Positions 1 to 5,999 are shown, counted from the stretch's first letter. The stretch is DNA of 6,905 nucleotides from Dysgonomonas sp. (GCA_030151105.1 JASLEN010000094.1:1-6905); one strand, 5' to 3'. Numbers and translations are program-made. The notes: a model not told the origin generated them from the letters alone.

Positions 1-1
1 G

Positions 2-403
2 GCAAAGCATTTTATAAGGGTGGCTAAAAATCAGGTAGGGGACATGATTCCTGCGATTGATGTGGAACACTCTCCTGCTAATCCTCACTCTGGAGATCGT
101 GATTTTGTGAATAAAACTGTGAGAGAATTAAAAGAACTAGAGAGTGCTTTACATGATCATTATGGAGTACATCCATTATTATATACAAACAAGGAATGCT
201 ACAAATTATATATTGATGGTAATTTTCCTGATAATTTGATTTGGATTGTTGATTTGGATAATGAGCCCTCTAATGATATTAAGAATTGGAGAATCTGGCA
301 ATTCTCTCATTCTGGAAGAGTTGCTGGTGCAACAGGTAAAATAGATTTAAATTTTTATCGTTACTCAGCTAAAGAGTTCTCTGAATTGTTTATTCCATAC
401 TAA
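2..403 (+). CDS. GH25-family lysozyme/muramidase-like protein, C-terminal part (5' end outside window)
   Basis: This is the last 133 residues of a protein that resembles glycoside hydrolase family 25 (N,O-diacetylmuramidase, cleaving peptidoglycan glycan strands). What I see: the strand motif P-A-I-D-V-E at visible residues 17-22, where D20 and E22 fit the Asp-x-Glu catalytic pair of GH25; an L-L-Y-T-N strand near residues 59-63; and a closing W-Q-F-S...G-x-I-D-L-N segment at about 99-117, typical of the end of the GH25 barrel. The frame is open to the left edge (A-K-H-F-I-R precede the GTG at position 20), so that GTG is an internal valine codon and not a start. The stop is TAA at 401-403. 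The S41 lipoprotein gene follows after 21 bases on the same strand, so the two are probably co-transcribed. Family is fairly sure; whether it acts on the cell's own wall or on other bacteria cannot be told. Confidence 0.85.
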   Translation, partial: AKHFIRVAKNQVGDMIPAIDVEHSPANPHSGDRDFVNKTVRELKELESALHDHYGVHPLLYTNKECYKLYIDGNFPDNLIWIVDLDNEPSNDIKNWRIWQFSHSGRVAGATGKIDLNFYRYSAKEFSELFIPY

Positions 404-424
404 TGCGTATTAAACTATATTTTT

Positions 425-1441
425 ATGAAACTGAAATATATACTCATCGTATTACTGATCTCTTCTCTTTTTGCATCTTGCTTTAACGAAGATGACTACA
501 AGAATGATATGAAAGGGAATTTTGATGCACTTTGGCAAATCATGGACGAGCGCTATTGTTTTTTTGAAGCCAAAGATGTAGATTGGGATGAGGTATATAC
601 TCGTTATGCTCCTCGAGTGAGTGAGGATATGGGGCGTGAAGCTCTCTTCTACTTGATGGATGAAATGTTGAAAGAGTTGAAGGATGGACATGTCAATCTT
701 TATAGCCCATTTGATGTTGCACGATATACGGATTGGTATGACGATTATCCACGCAATTTCTATATTGACCTTATAGAGCACGATAACTATTTAGGGAAAG
801 ATTATAAGATTGCTAGTGGATTGAAATACAAAGTGCTGAAAGATAATATCGGTTATGTTTACTACAATAGCTTTTCGGCAGGCATAGGTACTGGTAATTT
901 GCATGAGGTAATCAAACATCTGATGACTTGTGATGGAATAATTATAGATGTGCGGAACAATGGAGGAGGTCAGCTTACCAATAGTGAAAAGCTAGTTTCT
1001 CCTTTTGTAACTGAAAAAACGCTAGTGGGTTACATGCTCCACAAAACGGGCAAAGGACACAACGATTTCTCAAAACCCTATAAAAAAACAGTAGAACCTT
1101 ATGCTGGTTTATCATACCTCAAGAAGGTAGCAGTATTGACCAATCGGAGAACCTATAGTGCTGCTAATGATTTTGTGAGTGCAATGCGCTATGCTCCCAA
1201 TGTGAAGATATTTGGAGATGTGACTGGTGGGGGAGGGGGAATGCCCTTTTCTTCGGAGTTGCCAAATGGTTGGTCTGTACGATTTTCAGCTTCTCCTATG
1301 TTGGATGCAGAAATGAATCATATAGAATTTGGCATTAAACCAGATGTATCTTGTGGAGTAACAGAAGAGGACAGAAATAACCATATTGACCCTATCATAG
1401 AGACAGCAAGAGAATATATTAGAAATGCGACTGAGCTCTAA
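425..1441 (+). CDS. S41-family peptidase, lipoprotein (tricorn/CPBP-like)
   Basis: Complete 338-residue protein. Residues 1-19 form a lipoprotein signal (Lys-rich start, hydrophobic stretch, lipobox L-F-A-S-C with C19); the next residues F-N-E-D-D are acidic, like the surface-export signal described for Bacteroidetes lipoproteins, so a surface location is possible. An N-terminal helical part (about 30-90) resembles the tricorn C1 domain and ends in L-K-D-G-H-V (H89). The S41 core follows: I-G-Y-V-Y at 142-146, D-V-R-N-N-G-G-G at 175-182, L-T-N-R-R-T-Y-S-A-A around S245, then T-G-G-G-G-G at 267-272 and E301 before G-I-K-P-D. The lysine of Ctp-type S41A enzymes is not at its usual place after T-x-G, so a Ser-His-Glu set (S245, H89, E301) as in tricorn-like members is inferred. 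No clear PDZ domain fits between about 95 and 140. Substrate unknown. Follows the GH25 gene by 21 bases. Confidence 0.9.
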   Translation: MKLKYILIVLLISSLFASCFNEDDYKNDMKGNFDALWQIMDERYCFFEAKDVDWDEVYTRYAPRVSEDMGREALFYLMDEMLKELKDGHVNLYSPFDVARYTDWYDDYPRNFYIDLIEHDNYLGKDYKIASGLKYKVLKDNIGYVYYNSFSAGIGTGNLHEVIKHLMTCDGIIIDVRNNGGGQLTNSEKLVSPFVTEKTLVGYMLHKTGKGHNDFSKPYKKTVEPYAGLSYLKKVAVLTNRRTYSAANDFVSAMRYAPNVKIFGDVTGGGGGMPFSSELPNGWSVRFSASPMLDAEMNHIEFGIKPDVSCGVTEEDRNNHIDPIIETAREYIRNATEL

Positions 1442-1497
1442 ACGGATAACTAATTACATGCTATTACTAAAACGTTGATATATCATCATTTCTTGCG

Positions 1498-1529
1498 ATT
1501 GATGAGTAGTAATTATTGTGCTTACTTTG
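1498..1529 (+). promoter_or_regulatory. Possible Bacteroidetes-type promoter in the intergenic region
   Basis: ATTG at 1498-1501 and TTACTTTG at 1522-1529 are separated by 20 bases. The Bacteroidetes consensus is TTTG, 19-21 bases, TAnnTTTG, so each box has one mismatch. No protein gene lies downstream on this strand before the hairpin at 1636-1667, so if active it would make a short RNA. In an AT-rich spacer such matches can arise by chance. Confidence 0.35.
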
Positions 1530-1534
1530 TAATA

Positions 1535-1675
1535 CATAAAAGGAGAGGGATTTTAATTCTTTTACTGATGATTCAAAGCTTACTTTTTAATGCACACTAT
1601 CCTCTCTTATGAAATAGTTTTTTAGTTGATGTAAAAACCGCCTATTCTTAGCGAAGAATAGGCGGTTATATTTTG
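1535..1675 (+). ncRNA. Candidate small RNA (or structured 3' UTR of the S41 gene)
   Basis: The 1442-1680 gap holds no credible gene. Its second half has the layout of a bacterial small RNA: a possible promoter ending at 1529, a predicted stem made by 1541-1548 with 1601-1608 (eight pairs including one G-U, plus two more beyond a bulged G1549) enclosing a loop of roughly 50 bases, an unpaired linker, and a strong terminator hairpin at 1636-1667. I do not recognise an Rfam family; the length (about 140 bases) is shorter than the usual Bacteroidales 6S RNA. It may equally be the tail of the S41 mRNA, since no earlier terminator is visible after 1441. This is inference from layout only. Confidence 0.25.
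1636..1667. terminator. Bidirectional rho-independent terminator
   Basis: Arms 1636-1649 (AACCGCCTATTCTT) and 1654-1667 are perfectly complementary over 14 bp with a four-base loop AGCG. On the minus strand the stem is followed directly by TTTTTAC, and on the plus strand by ATATTTTG. It lies 14 bases past the stop of the minus-strand lipoprotein gene and about 195 bases past the stop of the plus-strand S41 gene, so it ends both converging transcripts. Confidence 0.92.
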
Positions 1676-1680
1676 TGACA

Positions 1681-1932
1681 CTATCTAAAATTACTGTTCT
1701 TGTACTCTTTCTGTGATCTCTTTACTTGCTCATCTATAGACTTACTCACTTGTCGGTTAAAAGCTTCAGGTGGGGAGTATGATTCACAATGAAAACCACA
1801 ATAATTGCAATTCTTTACTTTCTCTCTTTCACAACCTGATTGTGCACATTTGTTCCATCCCATAACGGTGTCGATTACTGTGCATGAACTGAAAAACATG
1901 GAAAGTAGCAGAATGAGTAGAACGTATTTCAC
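1681..1932 (-). CDS. Small cysteine-rich lipoprotein of unknown function
   Basis: An 83-residue protein I do not recognise. Residues 1-17 are a lipoprotein signal (M-K-Y-V, a run of Leu/Ile, then F-F-S-S-C with C17 as lipid site). The mature part has five more cysteines, C29, C34, C42, C45 and C49, in the pattern C-x4-C-x7-C-x2-C-x3-C with H48 next to the last one; this could bind a metal or form disulfides in the periplasm. It is not a c-type heme site (no C-x2-C-H). The C-terminal 30 residues are polar and charged and probably helical. The start is a GTG at 1930-1932; it is chosen because the signal peptide begins there and an in-frame stop lies just upstream. Only seven bases separate it from the stop of the oxidoreductase gamma gene, so it is the last gene of that operon and ends before the terminator at 1636-1667. 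A functional link to the oxidoreductase is unproven, as the lipoprotein would sit outside the cytoplasm. Confidence 0.75.
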   Translation of the reverse strand: MKYVLLILLLSMFFSSCTVIDTVMGWNKCAQSGCEREKVKNCNYCGFHCESYSPPEAFNRQVSKSIDEQVKRSQKEYKNSNFR

Positions 1933-1939
1933 GCAATGA

Positions 1940-2485
1940 TTATTTCATTTCTGTAATAATATCCATTCCTTTTCTGATAGCCTCTTCATTCATCGGCAAT
2001 AATTTGTGATGACGTTCTGGAAGAGTTTTCTTCAGCCCATTCATTACACTCTCTATTGTTACCATTGGACAAGTTTTAAGTACTCCTCCAAGTACAATCA
2101 TATTCATCGTCTTAGCGTTCTTTAGCTCAAGCGAAGCGTCATAAGCAGCCACACTATACACCTTAATATCTTTGCGTGTAGGAACTTTTTGTAAACCATT
2201 AGGATCATAAATTAGGATTCCACCAGGTTTTACAGACGATTCAAATTTGTCTAACGATGGTTGATTTAGAATAATTGCAATGTCAAATGAGTTTACAATT
2301 GGTGAGCTAATCGGTGTATCGCTAAGGATAACAGTTACATTAGATGTTCCACCGCGTTGTTCTGGTCCATAAGAAGGATACCAAGAAACCTCTTTGTCTT
2401 CCATCAGTCCAGAGTAAGCAAGAGTTTTTCCCATTGATAATACTCCTTGTCCTCCAAAACCAGCTATAATTATTTCTTGAGTCAT
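1940..2485 (-). CDS. 2-oxoacid:ferredoxin oxidoreductase, gamma subunit
   Basis: A 181-residue cytoplasmic protein of the pyruvate/ketoisovalerate oxidoreductase gamma-domain family (KorC/VorC type). It shows the glycine-rich start I-I-I-A-G-F-G-G-Q-G-V at residues 5-15, the conserved block Y-P-S-Y-G-P-E-Q-R-G-G-T-S-N at 36-49, and the strand M-I-V-L-G-G at 129-134. In this family the gamma domain is part of the complex that binds CoA and shapes the active site together with alpha and beta. Length is usual for a separate gamma subunit. The ATG at 2483-2485 begins the conserved fold directly. It is 11 bases after the beta gene and 7 bases before the small lipoprotein gene, in one operon. Confidence 0.92.
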   Translation of the reverse strand: MTQEIIIAGFGGQGVLSMGKTLAYSGLMEDKEVSWYPSYGPEQRGGTSNVTVILSDTPISSPIVNSFDIAIILNQPSLDKFESSVKPGGILIYDPNGLQKVPTRKDIKVYSVAAYDASLELKNAKTMNMIVLGGVLKTCPMVTIESVMNGLKKTLPERHHKLLPMNEEAIRKGMDIITEMK

Positions 2486-2496
2486 ATCTAGTCTTC

Positions 2497-3258
2497 TTAT
2501 TTATTTTTTAAATCACCAATAGGATAAATTGGGAACATATTTTCTACCATCCAATCATTTGCAGCCGCAGGAGTCATTTTCCAACCCATATTACATGTTG
2601 AAACTACCTCTACGATAGATGTACCCTTATTTGCCATCGAGTTTTCGAAGGCTAATTTTATCATTCGCTTCGTTTTCTTCACTGCAGCAGCAGTATGTAC
2701 GCTTGTGCGTGTTGCCAAACAAACGCTATCCATAGTTGCCAACATGTCCAATATTCTCAACGGATATCCTGCAAAGCTAGCATCACGCCCATTGGGAGTG
2801 GTTGCGGTCTTCATGTTGTTCAAGGTTGTAGGAGCCATCTGACCACCAGTCATCCCATATATTCCATTGTTGATGAATATAATAGCAATGTTTTCTCCAC
2901 GGTTTGCTGCGTGGATTGTTTCAGCAGTTCCAATAGCTGCTAAGTCACCATCTCCTTGATATGTGAACACCATTTTGTCTTGATTCAAACGCTTTGCAGC
3001 AGTAGCCAATGCAGGTGCTCTACCATGAGCAGCCTCTTGCCAATCTATATCAAGATAATTGTATGCAAAAACAGCACATCCTACAGGAGCAATTCCAATA
3101 GTTTTGTCTGTCAAATTTAATTCATCAATAACCTCTGCTAATACTTTGTGTACCACGCCATGAGAACATCCAGCGCAATAGTGCATCTCGGTGTCGTTCA
3201 TCAGCACTGGTTTGGCATATACCAAATTGGCAGGGTCTATTATATTATTTATATCCAT
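2497..3258 (-). CDS. 2-oxoacid:ferredoxin oxidoreductase, beta subunit (TPP-binding)
   Basis: A 253-residue subunit that binds thiamine pyrophosphate and carries out decarboxylation of the 2-oxoacid (KorB/VorA type). Seen in the sequence: H-Y-C-A-G-C at 26-31, C61 in P-V-G-C-A, the block A-H-G-R-A-P-A-L-A-T at 77-86, the TPP/Mg motif G-D-G-D at 102-105 followed by N-N at 130-131, and G-M-T-G-G-Q-M-A-P-T-T at 135-145. C28, C31, C61 and C222 match in spacing the four cysteines that hold the [4Fe-4S] cluster in beta subunits of this family, so the cluster site looks intact. The ATG at 3256-3258 is preceded by a purine-rich AAAGAAAGA that may serve as ribosome site. The alpha gene ends 22 bases upstream and the gamma gene starts 11 bases downstream. 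Substrate (branched-chain 2-oxoacids or 2-oxoglutarate) is not settled by sequence alone. Confidence 0.94.
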   Translation of the reverse strand: MDINNIIDPANLVYAKPVLMNDTEMHYCAGCSHGVVHKVLAEVIDELNLTDKTIGIAPVGCAVFAYNYLDIDWQEAAHGRAPALATAAKRLNQDKMVFTYQGDGDLAAIGTAETIHAANRGENIAIIFINNGIYGMTGGQMAPTTLNNMKTATTPNGRDASFAGYPLRILDMLATMDSVCLATRTSVHTAAAVKKTKRMIKLAFENSMANKGTSIVEVVSTCNMGWKMTPAAANDWMVENMFPIYPIGDLKNK

Positions 3259-3280
3259 GATCTTTCTTTGTTAATCGTGA

Positions 3281-4366
3281 TTAGCAATTAAATTTGCTTT
3301 TAAGTGCCTCTACCACTTCGTCTGGAGTAGGAATAATTCCACCCAAACGTCCATAGAAGTCAACTTTTGTTCTGCCTTCTACTGCAAGTCTAACGTCTTC
3401 TACCATTTGTCCTGCACTCATTTCTACAGCCATAAAACCTTTTACGGAGTTGGTATAGCTATCAATTACCTTAGTTGGGAAAGGCCATAGTGTTATAGGA
3501 CGAATCAAACCTACTTTGATGCCTTGTTCTCTAGCTATCTCTACCGATTTTTTACAGATACGTGCAGCAGAGCCATAAGCTACAAGAATGTAGTCTGCAT
3601 CTTCACATAGCACTTCTTCAAATAGGCAGAAGTCTCTTTGTATCTGTGCGTATTTATCTTGTAAGTGAAGATTTCGTTTCTCCATTTTGGGCGAGTCTAA
3701 CTCTATCGAAGTTACGATAGTAGGAGGTGTCCCTTTGCGGCGACCTAGAGTTGCCCAAGGGCATTGTTCTCTAATTTCGTCATCAGTTCTTCTTGCTTTG
3801 AAAGGAGGAAGAACCACTTTTTCCATCATCTGACCAATCACACCATCTGCCAGAATCATCACTGGATTTGTATATTTAAATGCTTTGTCGAATCCTAGTG
3901 CCACAAAGTCAGCCATCTCTTGTACAGATGCTGGTGCAAGCACAATCATATTATAGTCGCCATGTCCTCCACCTTTTACAGCTTGGAAATAGTCAGACTG
4001 CGAAGCTTGAATAGTTCCTAGTCCTGGTCCACCACGCATCACATTTATCAAAAGACAAGGAAGCTGAGCTCCAGCTAGGAACGACACTCCTTCTAACATC
4101 AAGCTCATACCTGGGCTAGAAGAAGACGTGAAAACTGCTTTTCCGCAGCCAGCACCCCCATATACCATATTCACAGCAGCCAATTCGCTTTCAGCTTGCA
4201 TTACCACCATTCCTGTTTTTTTCCAAGGAGCTTCGTCCATCAGAGTTTCTAGAATTTCGGATTGTGGAGTAATAGGGTAGCCAAAATATCCATCTGCACC
4301 ATATCTGATAGCAGCATGGGCAATGGCTTCGTTACCCTTCATTAAAAATATTTCTTCTTCGGACAT
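3281..4366 (-). CDS. vorB: 2-oxoacid:ferredoxin oxidoreductase, alpha subunit (VorB-type)
   Basis: A 361-residue alpha subunit resembling VorB (3-methyl-2-oxobutanoate:ferredoxin oxidoreductase) and KorA. The N-terminal pyrimidine-type domain shows M-K-G-N-E-A at 9-14, G-Y-P-I-T-P-Q-S-E-I at 29-38, E-S-E-L-A-A at 59-64, the T-S-S-S-S-P-G-M-S-L block at 80-89 and R-G-G-P-G-L-G-T at 111-118. The C-terminal transketolase-like domain II shows V-A-Y-G-S-A-A-R at 262-269, R-P-I-T-L-W-P-F-P at 289-297 and V-E-M-S-A-G-Q-M at 314-321. Length is normal for a separate alpha subunit without gamma fusion. With beta, gamma and the ferredoxin subunit it forms a cytoplasmic complex that converts 2-oxoacid plus CoA to acyl-CoA, CO2 and reduced ferredoxin. 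Its ATG at 4364-4366 comes right after a hairpin with a T run at 4383-4421, so its mRNA level may differ from that of the ferredoxin gene. The symbol follows the common annotation of close homologues; korA would be the name if the substrate is 2-oxoglutarate. Confidence 0.9.
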   Translation of the reverse strand: MSEEEIFLMKGNEAIAHAAIRYGADGYFGYPITPQSEILETLMDEAPWKKTGMVVMQAESELAAVNMVYGGAGCGKAVFTSSSSPGMSLMLEGVSFLAGAQLPCLLINVMRGGPGLGTIQASQSDYFQAVKGGGHGDYNMIVLAPASVQEMADFVALGFDKAFKYTNPVMILADGVIGQMMEKVVLPPFKARRTDDEIREQCPWATLGRRKGTPPTIVTSIELDSPKMEKRNLHLQDKYAQIQRDFCLFEEVLCEDADYILVAYGSAARICKKSVEIAREQGIKVGLIRPITLWPFPTKVIDSYTNSVKGFMAVEMSAGQMVEDVRLAVEGRTKVDFYGRLGGIIPTPDEVVEALKSKFNC

Positions 4367-4374
4367 TATATTTT

Positions 4375-4421
4375 TATTAAAAAACGAACTACATGCCTAT
4401 GCTAAGCAATTGTAATTCGTT
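4375..4421 (-). terminator. Intra-operon terminator-like hairpin between ferredoxin and alpha genes
   Basis: On the minus strand, AACGAATTACA (4421-4411) pairs with TGTAGTTCGTT (4393-4383) over 11 bp with one U-G pair and a 17-base loop that can itself form a small TGC/GCA stem. The second arm runs straight into T residues, giving TTTTTT in all, then AATAAAAA. This is the form of a rho-independent terminator, yet it sits inside the 63-base gap between the ferredoxin stop and the alpha start. Partial termination or an mRNA-end-protecting role would both give more ferredoxin than catalytic subunit mRNA. No good promoter was found between it and the alpha gene. Confidence 0.65.
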
Positions 4422-4429
4422 ACATCTGT

Positions 4430-4660
4430 TTATACTAGTTTCTTCTTGTAAATGGTTAAGACTCCATCGGGGCATACATATCCACAATTTGCACAGCCAA
4501 TGCATGCTTCGGGATTTTTCATGTATGCATAGTGATAACCTTTTTCGTTGATTTTTTGAGGTTCTAGGTCAAGTACATCGCATGGACATGCTACAACGCA
4601 TAGATTGCAACCCTTGCAACGCTCTTGATTTACCACAACTGCACCTACTATTTTGGCCAT
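4430..4660 (-). CDS. 2-oxoacid oxidoreductase delta subunit, 2x[4Fe-4S] ferredoxin
   Basis: A 76-residue bacterial-type ferredoxin that passes electrons from the oxidoreductase to soluble ferredoxin. It has two complete cluster motifs: C15-x2-C18-x2-C21-x3-C25-P and C53-x2-C56-x2-C59-x3-C63-P, which bind two [4Fe-4S] clusters with the usual swap of the fourth cysteine. I chose the ATG at 4658-4660 (M-A-K-I-V-G-A-V-V-V). A longer reading from a TTG at 4735 would add a Lys/Thr-rich tail, but that stretch overlaps the predicted promoter box at 4733-4740 and is best read as a leader of about 66 bases. First gene of the operon delta-alpha-beta-gamma-lipoprotein; followed by the hairpin at 4383-4421. 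Confidence 0.93.
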   Translation of the reverse strand: MAKIVGAVVVNQERCKGCNLCVVACPCDVLDLEPQKINEKGYHYAYMKNPEACIGCANCGYVCPDGVLTIYKKKLV

Positions 4661-4732
4661 TGTATATTTATCTTGTTTTTTAGTTTTCGTTTTTGTCTTC
4701 TTACACAACGAAAGAGTTGTTCTTTTCTTGTG

Positions 4733-4763
4733 CAAAGTTATTGGGTTTTATTTATCTCCCTAA
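4733..4763 (-). promoter_or_regulatory. Bacteroidetes-type promoter of the oxidoreductase operon
   Basis: On the minus strand TAACTTTG (4740-4733) fits TAnnTTTG exactly; TTAG (4763-4760) lies 19 bases further upstream and matches three of four bases of the -33 box TTTG. Transcription would start near 4727, giving a leader of about 66 bases before the ferredoxin ATG. It lies 69 bases beyond the end of ybaK, so the operon has a promoter of its own. Confidence 0.7.
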
Positions 4764-4779
4764 TATTTTAACATAATTA

Positions 4780-4795
4780 AGTTTCATTTGAAACT
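4780..4795 (-). terminator. Weak hairpin after ybaK, possible terminator
   Basis: AGTTTC and GAAACT (4780-4785 with 4790-4795) form a six-pair stem around a four-base loop, 14 bases past the ybaK stop. On the minus strand the following bases are TAATTATGTT, without a real T run, so termination here would be weak. It is the only hairpin I see between ybaK and the promoter at 4733-4763. Confidence 0.3.
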
Positions 4796-4808
4796 AGTAT
4801 AAAGAGAG

Positions 4809-5285
4809 TTAAATTAGTGAATTTACCTCTAGTTTTCCTACCTTAACTAAGTCATCTGGTGTTATTTGAATCTGTAAACCTCTCTTTCCAGCACTCACAA
4901 AAATAATATCATGTTCGTTACAAGATTCATGAATATAGCTTGGAAAATGCTTCTTCATTCCTATAGGTGAACAAGCTCCTCTTATATAGCCAGTTACATT
5001 TAATAAATCTTTCATAGCTATCATTTCACAGCTTTTATTACCAGAGACTTTCGCAGCTTTCTTCAAATCTAGTTCTTCATCTCCTGGTATGATTGCTACA
5101 AAATGTCCAGTCTTATTCCCTTTTAAAACAAGTGTTTTGAATAATTGTTCTACTGGCTGATTGAGCTTTTCGGCCACATGTACAGCGCTAAGGTCTGATT
5201 CATCAACCTCATAGGGAACTAATGTATAGTCTATCCCTTCTGCATCTAATAGTCTAGCAGCATTTGTTTTAGATATCTTTTCCAT
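4809..5285 (-). CDS. ybaK: YbaK/EbsC-family Cys-tRNA(Pro) deacylase
   Basis: A 158-residue cytoplasmic protein of the YbaK/ProX editing family, which hydrolyses cysteine wrongly attached to tRNA-Pro. Seen: N-A-A-R-L-L-D at 8-14, typical of the YbaK start; L-F-K-T-L-V-L-K-G at 48-56, where K50 fits the conserved active-site lysine of E. coli YbaK; G-Y-I-R-G-A-C-S-P-I-G at 99-109; and F-V-S-A-G-K-R-G-L-Q-I at 129-139. Length matches the family. The ATG at 5283-5285 is chosen; a longer frame from a TTG at 5330 would reach into the end of pdxH and adds no conserved residues. It lies 17 bases after the pdxH stop and is probably read from the same promoter. Among YbaK-like proteins the exact mischarged tRNA can vary, but this form is the standard one. 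Confidence 0.93.
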   Translation of the reverse strand: MEKISKTNAARLLDAEGIDYTLVPYEVDESDLSAVHVAEKLNQPVEQLFKTLVLKGNKTGHFVAIIPGDEELDLKKAAKVSGNKSCEMIAMKDLLNVTGYIRGACSPIGMKKHFPSYIHESCNEHDIIFVSAGKRGLQIQITPDDLVKVGKLEVNSLI

Positions 5286-5302
5286 TGTGTTATTTCTTTT
5301 GT

Positions 5303-5941
5303 TTAGGGAGCAAGTCGCCCTATTTTCCAATCCTTACCATCTTCTTGGTATTGAATTCTATCGTGTAGCCTGTTTTTTCTCCCCTGCCAAAATTCAAAAT
5401 AAGTAGGTTTTATAAGATAGCCTCCCCAATGAATTGGTCTGTCTATATTGTCCTTTCCATCGAAAGATTCATTAGTCTCTTTGATCTTATTATCTAGGTA
5501 ATCTCTACTAGGAATGGTTTGACTTTGTGGTGATGCCCATGCGCCTATTTGGCTGTCTCTCGGTCGCATTGCAAAGTATTTATCAGATGCTTGTTCTGAT
5601 AACTTTTCTATTGTGCCTTCAATTCTGACTTGACGTTCCAATTCATGCCACATGAAATTGAGAGCTACATAGTTGTTGCTTGCTATATCGTGTCCCTTTC
5701 TACTATTGTAGTTGGTGAAAAAGGCTAGACCCTCTTCGCTTATTTCTTTTACTAGCACTATTCTGGATGATGGCCTACCTTCTGCATTTACTGTGCTAAC
5801 CATCATCGCTGTAGGTTCTAATGCTTCAGCTTGTATTGCTTCATCTAGCCACAGCTTTAGCATGTCGATGGGGTGGGGGGATATATCCTTCTCACTCAAT
5901 GTTTTTAGGGAGAAGTCTCTTCTAAGATTAAATAGATCCAT
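5303..5941 (-). CDS. pdxH: Pyridoxamine/pyridoxine 5'-phosphate oxidase
   Basis: A complete 212-residue FMN-dependent enzyme that oxidises pyridoxamine 5'-phosphate or pyridoxine 5'-phosphate with O2 to pyridoxal 5'-phosphate, the last step of PLP synthesis and salvage. Seen: the family start M-D-L-x-x-L-R-R; FMN-site blocks S-S-R-I-V-L-V-K at 58-65 and T-N-Y-N-S-R-K-G at 76-83; R-Q-V-R-I-E-G at 103-109; S-Q-I-G-A-W-A-S at 130-137; the signature F-E-F-W-Q-G-R-K-N-R-L-H-D-R at 182-195; and the end W-K-I-G-R-L-A-P. The ATG at 5939-5941 starts the conserved N-terminus. It is the first gene of a pair with ybaK and has a promoter just upstream. The enzyme needs O2, so in a host that relies on ferredoxin-type anaerobic metabolism it points to at least some oxygen exposure, as in other Bacteroidales carrying pdxH. 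Confidence 0.96.
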   Translation of the reverse strand: MDLFNLRRDFSLKTLSEKDISPHPIDMLKLWLDEAIQAEALEPTAMMVSTVNAEGRPSSRIVLVKEISEEGLAFFTNYNSRKGHDIASNNYVALNFMWHELERQVRIEGTIEKLSEQASDKYFAMRPRDSQIGAWASPQSQTIPSRDYLDNKIKETNESFDGKDNIDRPIHWGGYLIKPTYFEFWQGRKNRLHDRIQYQEDGKDWKIGRLAP

Positions 5942-5967
5942 AATTAGATGATGAATGTTATATTTTT

Positions 5968-5999
5968 CAAAGGTACAATTATATTTTAAATTGAAAACT
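5968..5999 (-). promoter_or_regulatory. Bacteroidetes-type promoter of pdxH-ybaK
   Basis: On the minus strand TACCTTTG (5975-5968) fits the -7 box TAnnTTTG exactly, 26 bases before the pdxH ATG. A TTTT at 5997-5994, 18 bases upstream, is a partial -33 box (three of four). Start of transcription would be near 5962, leaving a short leader of about 20 bases. Confidence 0.65.

Noticed and set aside
20..403. GTG at position 20 as start of the GH25-like gene
   Set aside because: The frame is open to the left edge and the residues before it (A-K-H-F-I-R) continue the GH25 fold; the catalytic Asp-x-Glu would otherwise fall at residue 14, with half of the barrel missing.
452..781. Minus-strand open frame of 109 residues
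   Set aside because: It lies wholly inside the S41 gene, has no recognisable domain and is explained as a shadow frame.
1451..1515. Nested pairing TAATTAC/GTAATTA and TCATCA/TGATGA after the S41 gene
   Set aside because: The arms are short, AT-rich and separated by long loops, with no T run; likely chance pairing, not a terminator.
1568..1612. 14-codon open frame in the convergent gap (M-I-Q-S-L-L-F...)
   Set aside because: Too short, no ribosome site at a suitable distance, and no following gene that a leader peptide could control.
2695..2943. Plus-strand open frame of 82 residues, Cys- and Ser-rich
   Set aside because: It is antisense to the beta subunit gene, whose motifs are all intact; composition reflects the opposite strand.
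4661..4735. N-terminal extension of the ferredoxin from a TTG at 4735
   Set aside because: The start codon overlaps the -7 promoter box (4733-4740), and the added Lys/Thr-rich residues are not part of the family; the ATG at 4660 fits.
5286..5330. Longer YbaK start from a TTG at 5330
   Set aside because: It overlaps the pdxH coding end, uses a rare start and adds 15 residues without family similarity.
5712..5951. Plus-strand open frame of 79 residues
   Set aside because: Antisense to pdxH and running over its start and promoter; no similarity to any family recognised.
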